Notes under the pieces: model-generated | Databases searched by the model: none | The model's input: only the letters and a program-made list of their open reading frames with translations | Told to the model about the DNA's origin: nothing | Program-made: the position numbers and the translations under genes | NCBI GenBank assembly: GCA_003991915.1 | Contig: RQTK01000024.1 | Span: 192,691 to 256,690 of the forward strand | Source: Elysia chlorotica | Lineage: Eukaryota > Mollusca > Gastropoda > Plakobranchidae | DNA length: 64,000 nucleotides | Direction: 5' to 3' | Shown: piece by piece, positions 13,201 to 28,098 of the stretch | Numbering within the stretch: the first letter of the stretch is position 1 | Layout of the letters: each line of letters starts with the position of its first letter

Positions 13201-16200
13201 TACCGTGCAGGTAACTTCTAACAAGATTTTTTTTAGTCACTTTAGGTTTGCTGTTACTTTAAAAACTTAACTTAAAATCGAATATTAAAGATTAAATTTG
13301 CTTAGATCTAGATTAGATCAATTTCAATTTTGGTTTGAATTGATATTTGGAAATAAGTCAGTATTTAAGGTTTCTTGGTCATTAAAAAATGTATATCATT
13401 CATGATAAATAGGAAGACAAGTTTTAATAAAATTAGTATCTAGCCTTTCATTTTCAAGATTATACGCTGGATCTTTAATATATTTAAAGTATTACAAGAA
13501 AGTTGCAAAAATTTAGTGTCATTTTTATTTTAGAAATATTATCACTCTTATTTTGTGCTATGGGCATGGGTGCAAATGATAGTCTTTTTATAAGTGACCT
13601 TGTGAAGCTGTGTGAATTTTCTTCTCTTTTTCTCCCCCCAATCTTTTTTTATACCGCTATGAGCTACAGTGATTTAAAGATTATGCTGAAATAAATAAAT
13701 TTTTTGAGTTGGGGGGGGGGGGGGGGGGGAATCATGAAAATCACATTTATCAAAACGGATATCAGCCCATTAAGATTTGGGATTGTAATATTCATTTTAT
13801 GAGAGGAAATGCCGTCTTCTACTCTCTCTTGCATAAGACATTAAATGGACAACTTTGCTACATTTTTTTTATAACAAAACTCGAGCCAGCAATCTAAAAA
13901 CCAATATAATCATGTCCTCCATTTCGTCCTCAGGCAAACGGCTTCAGGAAACAGTGTGCTTCTTTATCAGTATTGTCTTACTGGTGTTCAATTTTATCTG
14001 CCTTGTCTGGTATTTTGATTCCAGTCACTGGCATATGATCCTGCTCTGTGCCTGTAAGTTGGTGTCTTTTTACTTACAGAAATAGTACATAAAAAGAAGT
14101 CTTTATGATCATAACATTCTTTGTTTTTAGGTTAATTTCAAAACATTATTTGCTTTCTCTCTCTCTCTATCTCTCTGTCTCTTACTTTTTCACTTGATTT
14201 TTTAAATAATTTGTTCTTTTTTTTTTTTTTACAAATCAAGGGGATTGATTTACAATTCAGTTGATCATTATACAGGTTGTTATAATCTTACGTCTAAACT
14301 TATCATCTTTTATATTTAAAGATTTTTAATTTTATATTTAAGAAATAAGAGTCATCTGTTAAATACTTATGTTGTGAAAACAATCTTCTCAGTGTTATTG
14401 CATATAGTTCAGATGAAGGATTTATTAAATACTTTTTTTGTGTTTGTTTTTTGCTTTTTTCTTTTGTTTAGTATTGGGAATTCTAACAGCAGATTTTGCC
14501 AGTGGACTGGTACACTGGGGTGCAGATACTTGGGGAACAGTGGAGCTGCCTATCATCGGAAGCGTGAGTATTTAAGAAATGTTCTTAGATCATTTTTATA
14601 GTGTTTTGGGAGAATAAGGCTAATAGATACAATCAACATTTTTATAATAATATCATGTCAAAGCTTAGATTAAGTTGAATGTGCAGCACTTCTCAATCAA
14701 TCAAAATAGGGTGTGCCCTTTTAAGGTTAGAAGTCAGTACCAGTATTTTTTTCCTCCTGGTTTCTTGCCCATCAACAGAGCAGTTCTACTAATTTCCTTT
14801 GGATTTCACTTACGTTTCTAAATTCTCTGATGGATAGATAAAGACCACTATGCCTTACTGACTACTGTTTACGCCCCAGGAATGTGGTTTATGAATTCTA
14901 TGCTTTAATAATTTACTACAATCCTAGTTATACAGTGTATTACTAATATGTTTTTATGGGTAGATTTGGAATCATGCTTTAGGATAGACCTGTTGGGAAC
15001 TGAAAACTTGGCAAAAATCTTTGAAAAATGTTTTTATGAAAATCTTATTGCCAATAACAACAAAAACAGAGAGAAATTAGTGGAGACAAGACAGATAAGT
15101 ACCTTTTTGGATGATTAGAAAAATAAATGGAGGAGAGGGAGAGTCTTGATCTTTTGAAACGTCCTCATTTTTCAGCCACTATTAAGTCTCATCATTAGAA
15201 TGTTGTGCGGCAGGGTAGAGTGATGATGGTTTTCCACGGGATACCTCGTTTTTTCATTTTAAGGAGGAATTTACTCTGTGTTTTCAGCCTTACGCGCTTT
15301 TCCCCCCTTTCCTCTTGAGTTTGCAATTATCGGGCTCGAAATCCGCGTAAATCTGCGAGTTTATAATTCCATGACAGTCGGCACTGTTCTAGGGCTAGCG
15401 GAGCTGATCTCACAGTGTTTACTGTTTCCAAATGGTCAGGAAAAAGTACGCTGAAACTAGTGAAAGCAGAACTGAAAAGAAAACTTATTGGCAAAGGCAG
15501 ATGTCCATTTGGCTTATCGAGATTCTAGTTCTTAGGCCTACTCCATGATTATTTTTCTAGAGTCTAGATTAGATTAGATAGACTCTAACCGATTGTCGAC
15601 GTGTTACAGCCAGACAAATTTACACGGTGTCCAGGCCAAAAGCGAAAAATCTAGTTATCTGGATCTAGACTCTAGTAAAGTTCTATTCTCTCACTTTTAA
15701 GATACAACACTACCGATAACTAGACCTGATTAAAAAAACAACCTACTAATTTAACAGCCCATGTCGTAATGAAAATTTTGAATAAGAACGAACGTGGGCG
15801 TCCACAGGAAACAGATGCTACAGTAAAAAATCAATTTAGATTCTAGTGGCTACAGTCATGTGTGAAACTTAAATCAAAGAAGCTCAGTGAATTAGGAATA
15901 GGCCCCTCAAGAAGAGGAGGTGTTTGCAGGCCTATAAAATTATTATGTAAATTTTATTAATATAACTATAGCTAGCTTTAGACTGTTTATGAATCCTAAA
16001 ACTCAAAGGAGTCATAGTATTTTTGCAGCTATGCTTATGAAATCCCCTACATGCAAAGTGGCTTTAAATAAGTATTCTATAATAAAAAAAAATAGCTATT
16101 TGGGTGATCGTGAAAAATGTTCATCCTTTTTCACTTTTTGTCACCATCATCACTAAGGGTATTAGAGCATGAAAATATGGCTTGTTTAACATGGAAACAT

Positions 16201-19200
16201 AATGAAAGAGAATTTGAAATAGATTTAAGCTTAAATTGGAAAGAAGATATGACTTTTATCAATAAAACATATCAGTGAATTTTAGCCCACTGTCTCTTCA
16301 TGAAGAGTTATTAACTGAGAACTCAGGACAAGTTAATGTCTGTAATTCTTCAAGGCTGGGTTGTCATTTTAGAGATGCTGATTTTCTACCTTCTTCAAAA
16401 AGACAGAAAGGCTCATATATCAAGATTTTTTTTTTTACAAGTGTTTACTAGTTTCCAGTATGTCAGCTGATAAATTGTTTTTAAAAAGGTGTACACCAAA
16501 CTGAAATTAATGTCATTATTCTGTGGGACTCCGATAATTTATTTTTGTTCTTGTAAGTGTATTTATCGCCGCCCATGTATTTTGTATTCCTTTTTCTTTT
16601 TTGATGTTTGTTGATTTTTGTAAAATTATTGTAGTTTTTATTGTACCTTGTGGCCGTCAAAAGTTCAAAATGTGTTTCTATTTTATCTGGCTTTCAACTT
16701 CAAGTGTCTTCTGCCTAGGTGAATATCTTTTCCAGCTGTTGAATTAGTTCTTTATTTTTGGCATTTTTTTTTCTTCTTTGAAACTTTTCTGGTTCACCAA
16801 AATATCAATTTTACAATTTTAATGTAATAGAAAACTTCACTCATTACTTTTGAAACTACATGTATCTCAAAGCTCAATTAGGAGAGAGAGAATTAATGAG
16901 CATATATTGACAAAACACTGACTTTTGCTTAAGTTATAATTTATGTGGCTGATACGAAAATGGTAAGTGACTTCATCTAATACAATGTTTTTTGTCCTTT
17001 TCAAAAGAAAAAATAACAAGAATAGGAATAAAGACAGGTTTTGGATAAGGAAAGAATGGGTGTTGAAGAAAAATGCTAATTGGGAAGTGGTGGAAAATAC
17101 TATAATGCTCAACTTAAATTTAAATAAATCATAATTATGAACTTGGAAAAAAAAATTCTCAAAATTACTGTATTTCTAAAAAAAAGCACAGACAGTGTTC
17201 ATTCATTTTGATTTTCTCAAATATTGTTGGAATTTCATTTTCAATGTTATAATTTTTTTTACACTTTTTACTTCTTCTCCATAAATATAATTCATCCACT
17301 TTATTACGTTTTGTTTCATTGATTATAGACATTTAATTTAATTTTTCATTTTTATAATTGCATCCAAAATAGGGATTTACAAGATGGGTCCATAAAGATG
17401 AGCATTTAAAAAATCCAAACCAATAAGTGTTATTTAGCTTTTTTACTGTATACCAAGTTTTAAGCTTTGCATCTCTGCATGAAAGTGCAATCAAACCTGT
17501 CAAGTAGCCTAATAATCCATTTATATTGATAACTCACTTTAAAGCGTAACCACCACATTTTTGCATGATAACATAAAAAAAAGGATTTGTTAATTGTTAT
17601 AGTTTTCTAAAATATCATAAGGTATAACATAAAAAAAAGGATTTGTTAATTGTGATAGTTTTCTAAAATATCATAAGGTATAAAATAACTTTGTCTTGAA
17701 CAATTTATTTTTTACGTAAAGCTACCTTTATCGAAACAAAGTAAGGAAAGATGTACATTATTTTTATTTCTTCTTGCACGTGGCTATTATTGAGGCAGAC
17801 ATCCGTCTTAATTGTCTAAAGATGCAGGTATGCGATCGCTTAACTACCTGAACGGTCATAAAGGGTATTATGGCCGTTACTTTATGTCTAGGGAAATGGC
17901 CTTGACAAGCAATCATAATATACGAGGAAAGCAATTTTCTCTTAATGGGATTGACATGGCGACAAACCGCATCCTTAATATTCATTACATTATCTTGCAC
18001 TGTGTTATGTTACACATCGTATGTGTAACATAAGACAGTGCAATATAATGTACATGTAATGAATATTAAGGATGCGGTTTGTCGCCATGTCAATCCCATT
18101 AAGAGAAAATTGCTTTCCTCGTTTATTTGTCAAGGTAGATGTTTTTGTTTTGTTTTGTTTTTATGTGCTTTTTTTCTTGTTTTTTTTGTTACTGTCTTGG
18201 TCTTTTGTGTTGGTATTTATATCAATAAATAAAGTAGTCAGTGTCTTGTGAAGGTGCAGGTTCATGATTTAAATCGCGGTGATTATATTATATTGCTCCA
18301 CTTGTTGTTACCATTGATTTATTTTTCAAAAGCATTCTGCTGTTAGAGGCGACCTAATAGGACTTGCTCTATATCTGTCACAAATCTCTGACACTTAAGG
18401 GGTCCAAAGGCCACGGTTTTCTAATGTACTTGAACCTGCTAATTGCACCTACCTTATTATACACACACAGTTCGCAATATTCCACCCTGTCTCGGAAGTT
18501 CATGTTTGCTCGCATCCCCTCTATGTCTCATATCTTTATTTTCTCAGCTATTATTTCACTCGCGCCTCTACCATGCTAAAACTTAAAAATACACCCCCCC
18601 TCCCCACGTAATAGAATCTTGTTAGAGAAACTGAAGTACTAGCACGCGTAACGCATGCTGCGGTTGGTTATTTTTATCGATAATGAGCAGTACGTGTATC
18701 AAAGTTCATTCACAACCACCACCACATATTGACTGTCCAAGTGTGTCCCTGTTGTTTTTGGAGTCCGGATAAGGATGGGGTTATTTCCAACCTTTCTCTC
18801 CATCTTTTATTTATTACCTTTTACTTTGACGGTATATGGAGGTCCGACCATTAATTTTGTTTGTTGTTTTTGAGCATATATACGTGCAAATTCTTTCTGG
18901 AATTTTCCGTCCATAGATCAAATTTAAACGAAGCGGCACTCTAATTTCTCGTTTTTATCTACCGACCATGGAAACCTAACGTACTACATTGTACAGACTT
19001 TGTTCGGGCGTACAGTAGACTGCTTACTGTTTCCTTTCTGTTATCACTCTCTATTAGTGTCATGTGCTATCCTGAACATTGAAGAAAGGAATAACTCATG
19101 AACGGTATTATTCTATTATTTATATAGTGCATAATTGTACACAAAGGCGATGAGCAGTCAAATATTAGGCAAGCCATATGTTTAAGCATTCTCCTTCCTT

Positions 19201-22188
19201 GAGAACACGAATGGAGTGATTTTTTGCTTTTTGTTGTTGAGGGGCGTATTAGTGCTGGATTTAGATGTTCAGCTTCCAACGTAGGAGGCCCGGACTCGAA
19301 ATCCGATTTAGCGGCCTCGTTTTCATTCCCAATTGGTTGGTTCAGTGTGGGAAGAAAAAAAATGTCATCGCGTTTGAGGTTCGGTGCGATAAATATTAGT
19401 TACTTATGTTGGACATTAAGAAGCCAACCTCGATGGAAAAAAAAAAAACAACAACTCATGGTTTATAATATGAGGCATGAATTTACACAAAAGTACTTCT
19501 GATGGTTTTGGCGTCCAAAATAGTCTTCATTTGGAAAGGGGGTAACCATGCAAGGAGTAGACCTTGAACATAAGTAAAAAATGCTGTTCATTCGATTTTC
19601 TTTTTAAATTAGATGTTAAACATCAAGGAAGCCCCTGTGGAGAAGAAGGTGGCTTGTATATTAAGAAAACTTTGAATTTTCACATGGTCGCTAGTACCGT
19701 TCCTTCTGACCGTGAATTCATAGATTTAGATCAATCGTTGTCTTGTGTTGAGGTGTGCGTTTATAGATACTGTTTGTTGTTGAATGTGAAATTGACTCTA
19801 CTGTCTTATATTCGGGTTAATATACCCGACGCTGCTGCCGCTCCTCACCAGTTGGGAAACTCTGCACCCTTTACTGTCCAGTTCGAAATAATTGTTTGAT
19901 CGAAGAGCATCCGCTCTAGTGCAGAAACATCCAGAACAAAGTATTATTTCTTGTCCATGTTTTACCAATTGTGCACCACTTTTATCGCTCTCGAGGAATT
20001 ATTTTAAAACAACGAAGTTGCAAAACAAAATAAAAAAAACTGTTGTTGTTTAATAAACAATGAATAACGAAGATCACCACACAGAGGACGTACCATCAAT
20101 AAAACTGTTAAGTTATGATTGTTTGTCATTTATTCGTGCTTAATAAAAAAAGAATCGACTTACTATTAATATTTCAACTCAGTCAGTCCCAAGCCTCGAA
20201 GATCTTTATACATTAAAAAAGGAAAAAAAATGTGCAGGTGAGAATATAACTACCGCTCTTGACGTAATGACTTAGTTCCTATCTCCAACAAAGCTGCTCT
20301 TTTTAAAATCTTTATCAACCGCCATTTACACGAAAACGTGATAGGCAAGTGTCGTTTTTTTTTTCCTTTTCAATGTGTTCAATTTCATTTTACAGAATGC
20401 ATTACCGAAGATGTTGTTAATCCTTATGGGAACTTGAAACCATTCTTTTGAATATGATATTGTACTGTGTCAACATTATAATTTTTATATGGTTATGTTT
20501 CTTTTGTAATAGTGATCATGGAAACTGTTAAGCGCATAGGAATTTCCAAAAAAAAAAAAAACAAACAAAACAATACAAAAAACAACAAACACACATGCTA
20601 ACAAATATATTGATGGTTTAACCTTCTCTCAATAACGCTTAATGTTTTCTTGAAGTGGAGCATCGTATAACGGTTGTACCGGTACCGGTACATAGTTGCA
20701 TTAATTTGAGATCTTTTTGAACATGACTTAAAGATTATTTATACCATTCGTCTCAATTATATGGCTGGGCGCACTTTCTAACCTGAATCTTGAACTGCTG
20801 ATCTTTATACATGTATTGGCTAATCCGTCTTGGCGTTTTATAACATGACCTTCAATCAATCGGTCGTGATCAGAACCTTAATCTGTCCATTGCTGCCGCT
20901 GGTTACTTAAGGTTTACTTGGCTGTCTTTATGTCTGACTGGGGCCGTATAATACTCATAATGTGGCTGACGTGCACTGGCCTTGTTATCAAACTTGAGTT
21001 TGCTTTTGTCAACTACTTTACACATGGCGACTTCTGTGGTAAGTCACGCATGGTGAACTCCCTGAGTTCGTGCTAGCGCACTCGAAATGTCGCTGGCGGG
21101 TGCCGAGAACTTAATAATTGTGCTATGTAAGGTCAAGGTATATGTGGACTTGCGATAACTAAGTTTTGGCAGTGGCTATCTCGTTGACCTAGTGATATCA
21201 CTCCTGTATGGTTCCATTCATATGGAGTGTTCTTATCTAAGAGCGGCTGAATAAAAATTGGATAGAGCTAGCACTTCTATTAGAAGCTTTTTCTCCGTCA
21301 AATCTGAGGAGAAGAGGAATACTCACAATTGCATACGCACGCTCTTTGTCGCTTTGGTAAATCATGAGATCAAATCATTTGCATGATCTATTGTATCTCT
21401 CTCTCTCTCTCTCTCCATCTTATTCATTATTTTCTATACCCATCTCTCCTGCTGGTCCACCCTTTGACCCTGTACTTTTTAACAATCTTAAGCGTTCAGT
21501 AATGCTGGCCAATTGACCAATGTTTTCCCCGCCTGCACACTTCATCTAAAACATAAGAACATCGGGTATAGCCTATATAGTGCTTCTGTTGGACGTTAAA
21601 CCAACCCAACCAACCGTGACAGCGAATGCGAAGGTAATGGAAGCACCTGGGCCAAGGTATCAGAGTTCGTTTTAAACTTTAAAATGTTTATCGCATCCTC
21701 TTCGCCAATTGTTGTTTCTCTCAGAGTGTCAGAATCAATAACCGCTCACAGATTTTATCCAAGAAGATAATATTAATTAACTGTTCTATATGATATTGTA
21801 CAGCTTGTACCAATGCATCTCTAATTTTGAACTGGGTCTCTCTTCTCTTATTAGCAATATTATTGGTAAAATCATCCGAACTAACTTATAATTTTTGTTT
21901 GCGCGCTCTCTTTCTCTCCCTGTCTCTCTACCTCTCTAACCCCCATCTGTGTCTCGTTATTAACTATTTAAGTATAATTTGGTCTCACTGCACTAATTGT
22001 TGCTGGGTTTCCACTTGCGCGAGCGCGTGTCACCTGAACCTATCAGGTCAGAGTCGAGCACGTTACTGCACTTATTGTAGTAGTAGGTGAACACCATAGA
22101 CATTATAACTACTGGTAGTTATATAAATCTATGGTGAACACTAACCTCGTAGACTTCTGTTGCATCGTTTTTTTTCTTCTTCTCTTAC

Positions 22189-22243
<55 letters not shown>

Positions 22244-25200
22244 CTTTTCTTTTTCTCATGTCAATTTTCCGTAAATTTAGGGATTTCAATTTAAAAAAAA
22301 GGTTACAAATCAAAGTTCAGTGAAGACCCGTCGAAAAATTCATTTTGTGACTGGTGCTATGCTTTTTTTGTGCTTTTTTTTTTATCCGAGATTTGGGTTA
22401 GTAGTTGGCATCTCTCTTCCCTCTCCTCTCTATCTCATTTCCAAGATAACATAATTCCTCACTTATCTCGCCCGCTCGGCTTGAAAATCGGTAACTCCAC
22501 CCAAAAAACAAACAAAATAACAAAAACAAAACAAACTTCGCCAGATGCTTTTGTTTTTGCACTCGACACAAATGTTCTCAACTGGTCAAATTAAAACGAG
22601 GTCTCGGTTAGGGTAACAAGACTGATCGCCTATTGATAACAGTTGAACGTACTGTTGCCGCATCCTAATAGATGTAGGTAGACTTTGATACTAGGTACTC
22701 TTCATATCGTTTGACCGACACGAAATATGCTCATGAAGGCCTGAATGAAAAACAGGTGATCATAAACCTCTAACCTTTGTCGTTTTCATGTTTCCAGGCA
22801 GACTCCACGCATTTCTTATCACTAACTATGATAATTCAAATGTAGTACCTTTGTCTTTAGGTTAAACATGATGTGATATCTAGTGCAACAATGCAGTATA
22901 TGTAATGTAATGTAAACCTTTTTGGTCACTTAAGTAGATCGAAATGCGCATTGTGCCCGATGCAGAAACAAATATCTTGTGTTTATCTTAACCTAACCAC
23001 AATGACGCCATAATGTTTCGGAAACGTTTGAAGACCATTGCATAATCATATAGGAAGATCCACAAACCGATTTCCCTTGAAAAAAGATACCCTACCAAAT
23101 CAAAGCACAGCAAAACCGACTCTCCCAGGATTATGGATGTGAGGGTTTTTAAAAGATCTAATTCGATGTTTTCCAATTTTGTAAAACGAGTTATCACATC
23201 TTTTCGATCCCTGCTTGATAGCCCATGGATCGGGTATCATCATGCAATATGAAAAAAGGAAAATTATTTTGTGACGACGATGAGGCCTCAAACATAAGTT
23301 CTACATGGTTCAATGGACACTCTGATTATTCGAAATTGACGATGAATTTTCATTTTCATTTTTTTCTTCTGTTCAAGCCAAGATGATCATGGTGATTGAA
23401 TCATTTGTAACATCGACACTGATTGTATTATATATATTGTAACGGTTTTGGGGGGAGGGGGTGTCGGTGCAGAAAGGGCGTGTCGCATAAAAGCTGGTGA
23501 CAACACGTTATGTGGTATAGGAGTAGTAAAAAGCAAACGTAATCTTGATATTATAGTGCGTGTTTTGATTCGTAATTCGCACACAGTCGATGTGTGTGTT
23601 TACATGGGTAGTCATGGTGTTGATTATACTATTTATGATCAAGATCTGTCGTTTTCTAGATCAATGTGTCCACATTATAACGCTTTCTTTTTTCTGAACT
23701 CATCAACATTGTGTGTTGAGACACGTCATTTGCTTTCCCCCCTTCATTCTATCACGTGTGAGTGATCCTGGCACAGATCCTAGTTTACCCAGTACAAAAT
23801 ATGGCCATCTTACGGTGCGAACATACCAACTTCTACATCCGTCCTAGCCAGTCATAGACAGTATCAGGAGTATGCAACTATCTATTTGTAGTGGCTTTTC
23901 ATTCTCGAGTCACACAGGATGTCGGCCAACGGATGACAGTTTCCGATGCCAGGCCGACAACCTGTGCATTGCGACACTGCGGCAAAATTTGATGTTTTGG
24001 TCTGTGTATGGTGCCTGTCATTTTTTTCTGGCCCTGTATTCAAAATTCTAAACACAATCATATTTCTCTAGTACGCCTCAATAAGTATAGACCCAAGTAG
24101 TATGTTTAGTCTCAGATAGAATTAAAAGAAGGTCACAATAAAAATGATTTATGAAATAAGCTTAGTTTTTGAAATATTTGAAAATTTAGCCATGCGCGTA
24201 ACCACTGGGCATGCTTTGATCCAGATAACTGGTCAAGCCAGACTCTAGCTTCTCGTGTACACGCGAAGAGCGGTGATCGCTGAACGTCGACGTTGATCCT
24301 GGTATCACTTGCTTTGGCTTGCAACTGTGTTTCCCAGCGTGTTTACCAGAACCAACTACTTTGTCATGTGATTGTGAATGACTGCCCACACTTGGCCTAG
24401 CTTGGTGTGCTTGGACCCTAAGTTGCGAAGATTAAGCAATAAGAGAGAGAGGAGTTATAAATAGATCGCCTTCATTCTGATCAACCGTGACATCGTGCGT
24501 CACATGATTGAATAGACAATCGAACTCATATCTCAACGGTTTAGAGGTATATCGCTACACTTTCGAAGCCTGTGCATTACGAGTTGTTAATAATAATGTT
24601 ATACTTTTTATGTCGAGGCTACAAGTATAATACTGTTAAGGTTTATTGAATATATCTCTAAATCTTATCCTAGGATGAAGTGGGTTATTTTAAATTCAAT
24701 AGGATTAGGAAGACACTCCTTAGCGTCGATCACATTGCCATTACTGCACATGCTCCAGGCTATGTTATGAAGCGATTACCATCACGGGATAGCAATATAA
24801 TATTCGATCATTGTTTTTTTTATAATATTCTATGTAGTTAACCGATATGTATTGAATTGAATGCTGCGGTTTTGTGATTACGGTATTTTCATATTCACCT
24901 GTCAATTATATGTTCCCTCGTCTGACTATTGAAACAAACTAATTAGCAAATATGCAAAAATTAACATACTGCTTTGGAACACTGGACTATTGTTAAATAC
25001 CAAACTTGCTGTATGTTTCAGCCCCACCCCCTTTTCTTTCTTGTAGTAGGGTTTGTCATATTTAAAACGAATATTTTCATTTAGTTACCTAGTTTAAGCA
25101 TGTATGCATATACAATTTGGAAACACGACCTTCAGCCTAGATTTTAACGACTTGAGTGCGTAGGGGTCGAATTCAACCCCTATTCTGAGGCAACAGTAGT

Positions 25201-26163
25201 GAATACAAATGGATGTCTGTTACCGTGGATACTGAATGGCTCTCCATTTCATTCACTGGTTCAAATGATCCTCAACTCTGACGCTTTCAGAACATAATTC
25301 ATGGAATTTAATTAAAAAGATATGTAAAATTCATCGACAGTTAAGCTCTAGGGCTATATTCTTTCTAAAAAATATTTTCTTTTCACTATTTACACTGAAT
25401 ATAATTTGCATTTTGAATTATTCAACCGTGGTCTAAATAACATAGCATAGAGACATTAAATGTACTAAGTAGTTATAAAAGAGCGTATACGTAATAAATG
25501 ATCTGGCGGTGTTGCCAATAGTGCTAAGCCATAACGCAAACTGCCAAACACTACAGTTCCCCAATAATGATTGTGTATTGATTCTTTTTCGCCATGGACA
25601 GAGTTGGACGCATCGGTCGGTCCATCGAGGGTTAACTAAGTGACAATCATTTGTGTATAACGTGATTTTTGTTTGTTTGTTTAAAATTATTAATGGCTCC
25701 GTTCTTGTTCTTTTCTTTTTTTTCTTTCCTCCCACCGCACATTTAGATTGGTAGCAAATTTGGCTAGTGGGCCCAACTATCGCCTCGCTTAAGGTGATTA
25801 TTGACACAGCCTGTATGGTCAGAATAATTATAATGCATTATAACAAACGTCTCTGATTGAATTATATATCCTCAATCCGGTTTAGGTGTGATAGCATACT
25901 AAAAAGTACAGAAAGCTGAGTAATACGCGTGCCAACTCACCAAACACACGCGAGGATAAGTTTGCCCAGTGGTACATATATAGCGCGTGGCTTTATTCTC
26001 GAAAGATTGTGGGTTGGATCGGTCTCCGTATGATGTGATCGGCCAAGTCCTAGGCCTCCATCAAGACTGAAGAAAGGAATCGTCTGGAAATCTAATGTTT
26101 TATCTGGATTTTTAATCAATCATCTGACGAGTGAAATATGTGTAGGAGGGAGGGGGCGGGGAT

Positions 26164-26245
<82 letters not shown>

Positions 26246-26607
26246 ATGGATATTGCCAACTGCAGGATAATTGGAGCTCAGGTGCATAACAGCCGCTTTA
26301 TATACATGTAGTTGAAGTTAAATGATTCACACGTAGGACCTTTTCTTGTTATCCTGCGCAACTTGTTGATACGTTTTCCTGGGTAGACATTGACACTAGA
26401 AAAAAAGTACTCTTAGACTTATTAAATAAAGGAATAAAGACACCCTGCCTTCGAAAGTCGGGTTCAATATCCGAAGATTTCAGATGAAATACATCGTATG
26501 ACACGTCGACTGTAGGTTTTTCACCGTCACAAATAATTCGACATGAGTAAAAAGCTTAACCGCACACGTTAAAAGGTATTCCTGAAGCGTCCCAATCTCA
26601 GTTAGTG

Positions 26608-26641
<34 letters not shown>

Positions 26642-27189
26642 AAGGGGGGCAGTGAGATAGACATGCAGCTAGATAGTTTTATTTGTCATTGAAGTCAGAT
26701 TATTTGAAAATTATGTGGAGTCAGTCGGTTGTATGTTAGTGCATTTCAGCTTTAGCCATGACATTGTTACTAAATTGCCTTCATGCATGCGGGTATTTAC
26801 TTTTCCATGTGAAAATGTTGAATGCGAGCGCTGTTAAATTAGGCATTTGGAACAGTGAGTCAGGAGTACAATTGAGCACGCGAGAGAGACTGCCATGGCA
26901 ATCCAACTGAATGCGATTCGTTAATGCGCAAGCGATTCACTTATGAAATCTCTACGGCCGTTGATTTCTATTGTTGTCGTGCTGCACTTGTCTCCTCCTA
27001 CCAATGTTTGCCTTCATACACGTCCACGCCATCAGGTTTTCTTTTTACCGCTCATATATTTATGACTGCTTCATCCCTCACTCACTCACTATCCTGTTTT
27101 CTTTTTACCGCTCATATATCTATGACTGCTTCATCTATTTCTTTTTTTCTTCTATATCTCTCTGTCTGCCTGCTCCCCCCCTCTCTCTG

Positions 27190-27247
<58 letters not shown>

Positions 27248-28043
27248 ACTGTGTACAAATTCCTCTCCCTTTTTAGTAGTAGTAGGCTAATCGTTTCATA
27301 CCTTTGTAGCTCTAATTAAAAAAAAAAAATTCCATTTAATCTATTTTTTTGTTTTGTTTTTGGACTTTTATTTGTTTCTTTCTACGGCCTTAATAAGGTA
27401 TATTCTAACTACATGGAACGTGTTGGTGCAATTCAACACTTAACTGCCTGTGAAAACTGCGCTTTTTTAAGTGTGATAATTTACTAAAATCTATGCGAAT
27501 TCCCCATATAGATTTTGACTATAGTTGAAGTAGGCAGTTTAACGTCTCCCAGTTTCCCTTGAGGGATTATATACAGCGATCTGTCTCTCTGTCAGTCACG
27601 GTTTCTTTTATATCCACCGCTCCGTAATTCTCGCAATTTCCTTCTATTTCCACCGTTCCCTGTGTGCACTTCCCCTGTGGCCAGAAGCCGTCCCACTGCC
27701 GCGCTGGTAATATTCATAGTTGCAATAATCATAGCCATTATGGCGCCTCGGACAGATACCATTGTGCCATTGTACAGTCTTCGGTACGTCCCCGAAGCCT
27801 GTCGTGCTCCGTAGGTCATTAGGAGGACTTGCTTACTTGGCTCACCCCGGCGTCCTGAGCAGAGGGGATGATGATTTAGGGGGAAAAGGGTGGAAAGAAG
27901 AGGATGAAGGGCAGTGCTAGCTTGAGAAAATTGGTGATGATGGCTCGGTCGTGCCTGGAGAGCTCGGGAGCTCGGGGATACGCTCAAGACAATAAAACAT
28001 GGTAAGTTTGGTGGCTATAGAGATGCCGTGGTCATTTGTCGGC

Positions 28044-28098
<55 letters not shown>

